Shown piece by piece: positions 62,385 to 64,000 of a stretch of 64,000 nucleotides of DNA (position 1 is the first letter of the stretch; each line of letters starts with the position of its first letter). A program made the translations under genes and the position numbers. Location: contig VXNP01000141.1 in NCBI GenBank assembly GCA_009840525.1, positions 1 to 64,000 of the forward strand. The letters are read 5' to 3'. The stretch is from Gammaproteobacteria bacterium. Lineage in GTDB: Bacteria > Gemmatimonadota > Gemmatimonadetes > Longimicrobiales > Gaopeijiaceae. The notes beneath the pieces were generated by a model. That model saw nothing but the letters and a program-made list of their open reading frames with translations, searched no databases and was not told where the DNA came from.

Positions 62385-63425
62385 TCAGGCGCGAGCGCCC
62401 GCGACCCGCCGCCCTTTCCTGCCTCGCTTCTTCCTCTTCCCCGGCCGCCGCGACGGCGGCGTTCCGCTCACCGGGCCTCTCGGGCCTCCGCGCTGAGCTT
62501 CCACCAGATCCTTCGTGCCCCAGCGCCTCTGGATCTCCAACAGCGCCGGTGAGGCGACGAAAATCGAGGAGTAGGTCCCGACCAGGACCCCGAGAATCAA
62601 CACGGTGGTGAAGTCGCGGATCACCGCGCCCCCGAAGATGAGCAGGGCCATCAGCACTCCGAGCGTCGTGCCGGAGGTGAGCACCGTCCTCGGAAGGGTC
62701 TCGTTGATCGACCGGTTGACGAGCGCCACCGGGTCGTCGCGGCGGCCGCCCTTGGCGTTCAGGTTCTCCCGCACCCGGTCGAATACGACGATCGTGTCGT
62801 TGAGCGAATACCCGATGATGGTCAGAATGGCCGCCACCGTCGGCAGCGCGATCTCGACCCGGAAGAGCGCCAGGAAGCCCAGCGTGATGAGGCTGTCGTG
62901 AACGGTCGCGATGACGGCCGCCACGCCAAAGCGGAACTCGAAGCGGATGGCCAGATAGATGAGGGTCAGCGCGAATGAGAACAGGATCGCGAGCGCCGCC
63001 TTCTGCTGGAGTTCCGCGCCGATCTTTGGGCCAACCAGTTCGGTGCGGACCACCTCGATATCGCTATTCGGGAAGGCGCCCTGGATCTGCCCGCGTATCT
63101 CGAGCGCCACCGCCTCCACCTCCCGGTCCTCGGCCAGCGGGGCACGGATCACGAACTCGTTTCCTTCGTTGCCGATGCTGGTGATGGGAGGGGCCTGGGC
63201 GCCGCCCAGCGCGGACCGCAGCTCCGCCGCGTCCATCGCCTCGTCGAAACGCACCTGCACCAGCGAGCCGCCCGTGAAGTCCACGCCGTAGTTCTGCCAG
63301 CTGCCGATGAGCACGATGTTCGCCACCATCGACGCCAGCGCGATGACGAGCACCACGGCCGAGAAGACGTACGCCTTTCTGCGCGCCTCGATGAAGCGGT
63401 ATCGCGCGTTTCCGAAGAGTCTCAT
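62385..63425 (-). CDS. secF: Protein translocase subunit SecF
   Basis: 346 residues, six membrane helices with one periplasmic domain after helix 1. Family motifs are seen: NYGVDFTGGSLVQVRF (after TM1), LVGPKIGAELQQKAALAILFSF and IGYSLNDTIVVFDRVREN (TM4-TM5 region). SecDF drives late stages of Sec export using the proton-motive force. The C-terminus has a basic 40-residue tail (SRRPGKRKKRGRKGRR), longer than most. 20 bases after secD. Confidence 0.97.
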   Translation of the reverse strand: MRLFGNARYRFIEARRKAYVFSAVVLVIALASMVANIVLIGSWQNYGVDFTGGSLVQVRFDEAMDAAELRSALGGAQAPPITSIGNEGNEFVIRAPLAEDREVEAVALEIRGQIQGAFPNSDIEVVRTELVGPKIGAELQQKAALAILFSFALTLIYLAIRFEFRFGVAAVIATVHDSLITLGFLALFRVEIALPTVAAILTIIGYSLNDTIVVFDRVRENLNAKGGRRDDPVALVNRSINETLPRTVLTSGTTLGVLMALLIFGGAVIRDFTTVLILGVLVGTYSSIFVASPALLEIQRRWGTKDLVEAQRGGPRGPVSGTPPSRRPGKRKKRGRKGRRVAGARA

Positions 63426-63445
63426 GATTCAGATGGTCTCGCGAT

Positions 63446-64000
63446 TCAGATGCTGATGGGATCCGTGGCCCTCTTCCGGGACAGGTATATGAAGAAGAAG
63501 CTGCGCGTCACGTAGAGCGCGGTGAAGAACGAAGCCAGAATCCCGATCGAGAGGGTTACGGCGAAGCCGCGCACGGGCCCGGTGCCGAACTGGAACAGGA
63601 TCAGCGCCGTGATCAGGGTCGTGAGGTTGGCGTCCACGATCGCCGACAAGGCGTTGCCGAAGCCGTCCTCGACCGCGGTGCGCACGGCCCTTCCGGCATC
63701 CAGTTCCTCCCGGATGCGTTCGAAGATGAGCACGTTGGCATCCACCGCCATGCCGACCGAGAGGATGAGCCCCGCGATGCCCGGCACGGTCAGCGTCGCC
63801 CCGAACATGGCCAGGCCGCCCAGCACCAGGACCACGTATACGCCCAGCGCGAACACCGAGAGGACGCCGGCGACGCGGTAGTAGGTGCACATGATCAGGA
63901 CCACCAGCACGAGACCGATCATGCCGGCTATGCGCCCCTGGTCCACCGAGTCCTGCCCGAGGGAGGGGCCGACCGTGCGCTCCTCCATGATGCGCAGTGG
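63446..64000 (-). CDS. secD: Protein translocase subunit SecD, 3' part
   Basis: C-terminal 184 codons of SecD; the gene continues past the right edge, so no start is present and the internal ATG at 63988 is not one. Visible are TVGPSLGQDSVDQGRIAG (junction after the periplasmic P1 domain), the membrane helices, and VGMAVDANVLIFERIREEL followed by GNALSAIVDANLTTLITALILF. Partner of SecF, 20 bases upstream of it. Confidence 0.97.
   Translation of the reverse strand, partial: PLRIMEERTVGPSLGQDSVDQGRIAGMIGLVLVVLIMCTYYRVAGVLSVFALGVYVVLVLGGLAMFGATLTVPGIAGLILSVGMAVDANVLIFERIREELDAGRAVRTAVEDGFGNALSAIVDANLTTLITALILFQFGTGPVRGFAVTLSIGILASFFTALYVTRSFFFIYLSRKRATDPISI

Noticed and set aside
63446-63988. 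ATG 63988 as the start of a short protein
   Set aside because: It is an internal Met of SecD; the frame runs on past the right edge.

Overview
The window is high-GC DNA (about two thirds G+C) with dense, mostly intact genes on both strands, very short intergenic gaps (none above about 300 bases) and frequent GTG or TTG starts with overlapping stop/start junctions. No rRNA, tRNA, insertion sequence, integrase or CRISPR array was seen. The gene content points to a Gram-negative, double-membrane, non-Bacteroidota lineage that uses SusC/SusD-type outer-membrane systems, PD40-propeller amidohydrolases, VPS10/sortilin-like propellers, six-bladed-propeller lipoproteins and many predicted lipoproteins. 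That mix is typical of Gemmatimonadota. This taxonomic call is an inference from gene families, not a phylogeny.

Layout. 1-6.6 kb: the 5' part of a PQQ-dependent dehydrogenase, a STAS protein, a cysD-cysNC sulfate-activation operon, and an NCS2-type permease with an RsbW-like C-terminal tail. 6.8-9.6 kb: a secreted protein of unknown function, an agmatinase-family ureohydrolase and a Tat-exported aminotransferase. 9.7-16.5 kb: a complete tetR-tolC-MFP-RND efflux operon with a candidate operator over the tetR start. 16.7-25.4 kb: a zinc metalloprotease interrupted by an in-frame TAG, a YheT-like hydrolase, a cold-shock protein, an AI-2E-type permease, a GGQ release-factor-like protein, a propeller lipoprotein, a beta-barrel protein and a DinB protein. 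25.4-32 kb: a large VPS10-like protein and, divergent from it, a three-gene envelope operon (beta-barrel, DUF6384-like membrane protein, coiled-coil protein with a Gly-rich tail). 32-41 kb: mobA and fdhD (molybdoenzyme maturation), a DUF3500 protein, and a susC-susD-amidohydrolase operon.

41-44.5 kb: a cyclophilin lipoprotein and a small plug-domain-like lipoprotein, then a promoter with a good Fur-box match ahead of a helix-hairpin-helix lipoprotein and a PepSY-TM protein. This looks like an iron-regulated envelope pair. 44.5-48.8 kb: thrS and groES-groEL under a perfect CIRCE element. 48.8-56.1 kb: a PD40/amidohydrolase fusion, a family 2 glycosyltransferase, an AlbA/Schlafen-type ATP-binding regulator and a four-repeat Ig-like lipoprotein. 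56.2-64 kb: one tightly packed housekeeping run on the minus strand (secD, secF, tatD, mutL, miaA, uppP, birA, coaX), which continues beyond the right edge.

The points most worth following are the Fur-linked HhH/PepSY pair, the permease with a degenerate GHKL tail, the three-gene DUF6384 envelope operon, the amber-interrupted metalloprotease and the free-standing plug-domain-like lipoprotein.
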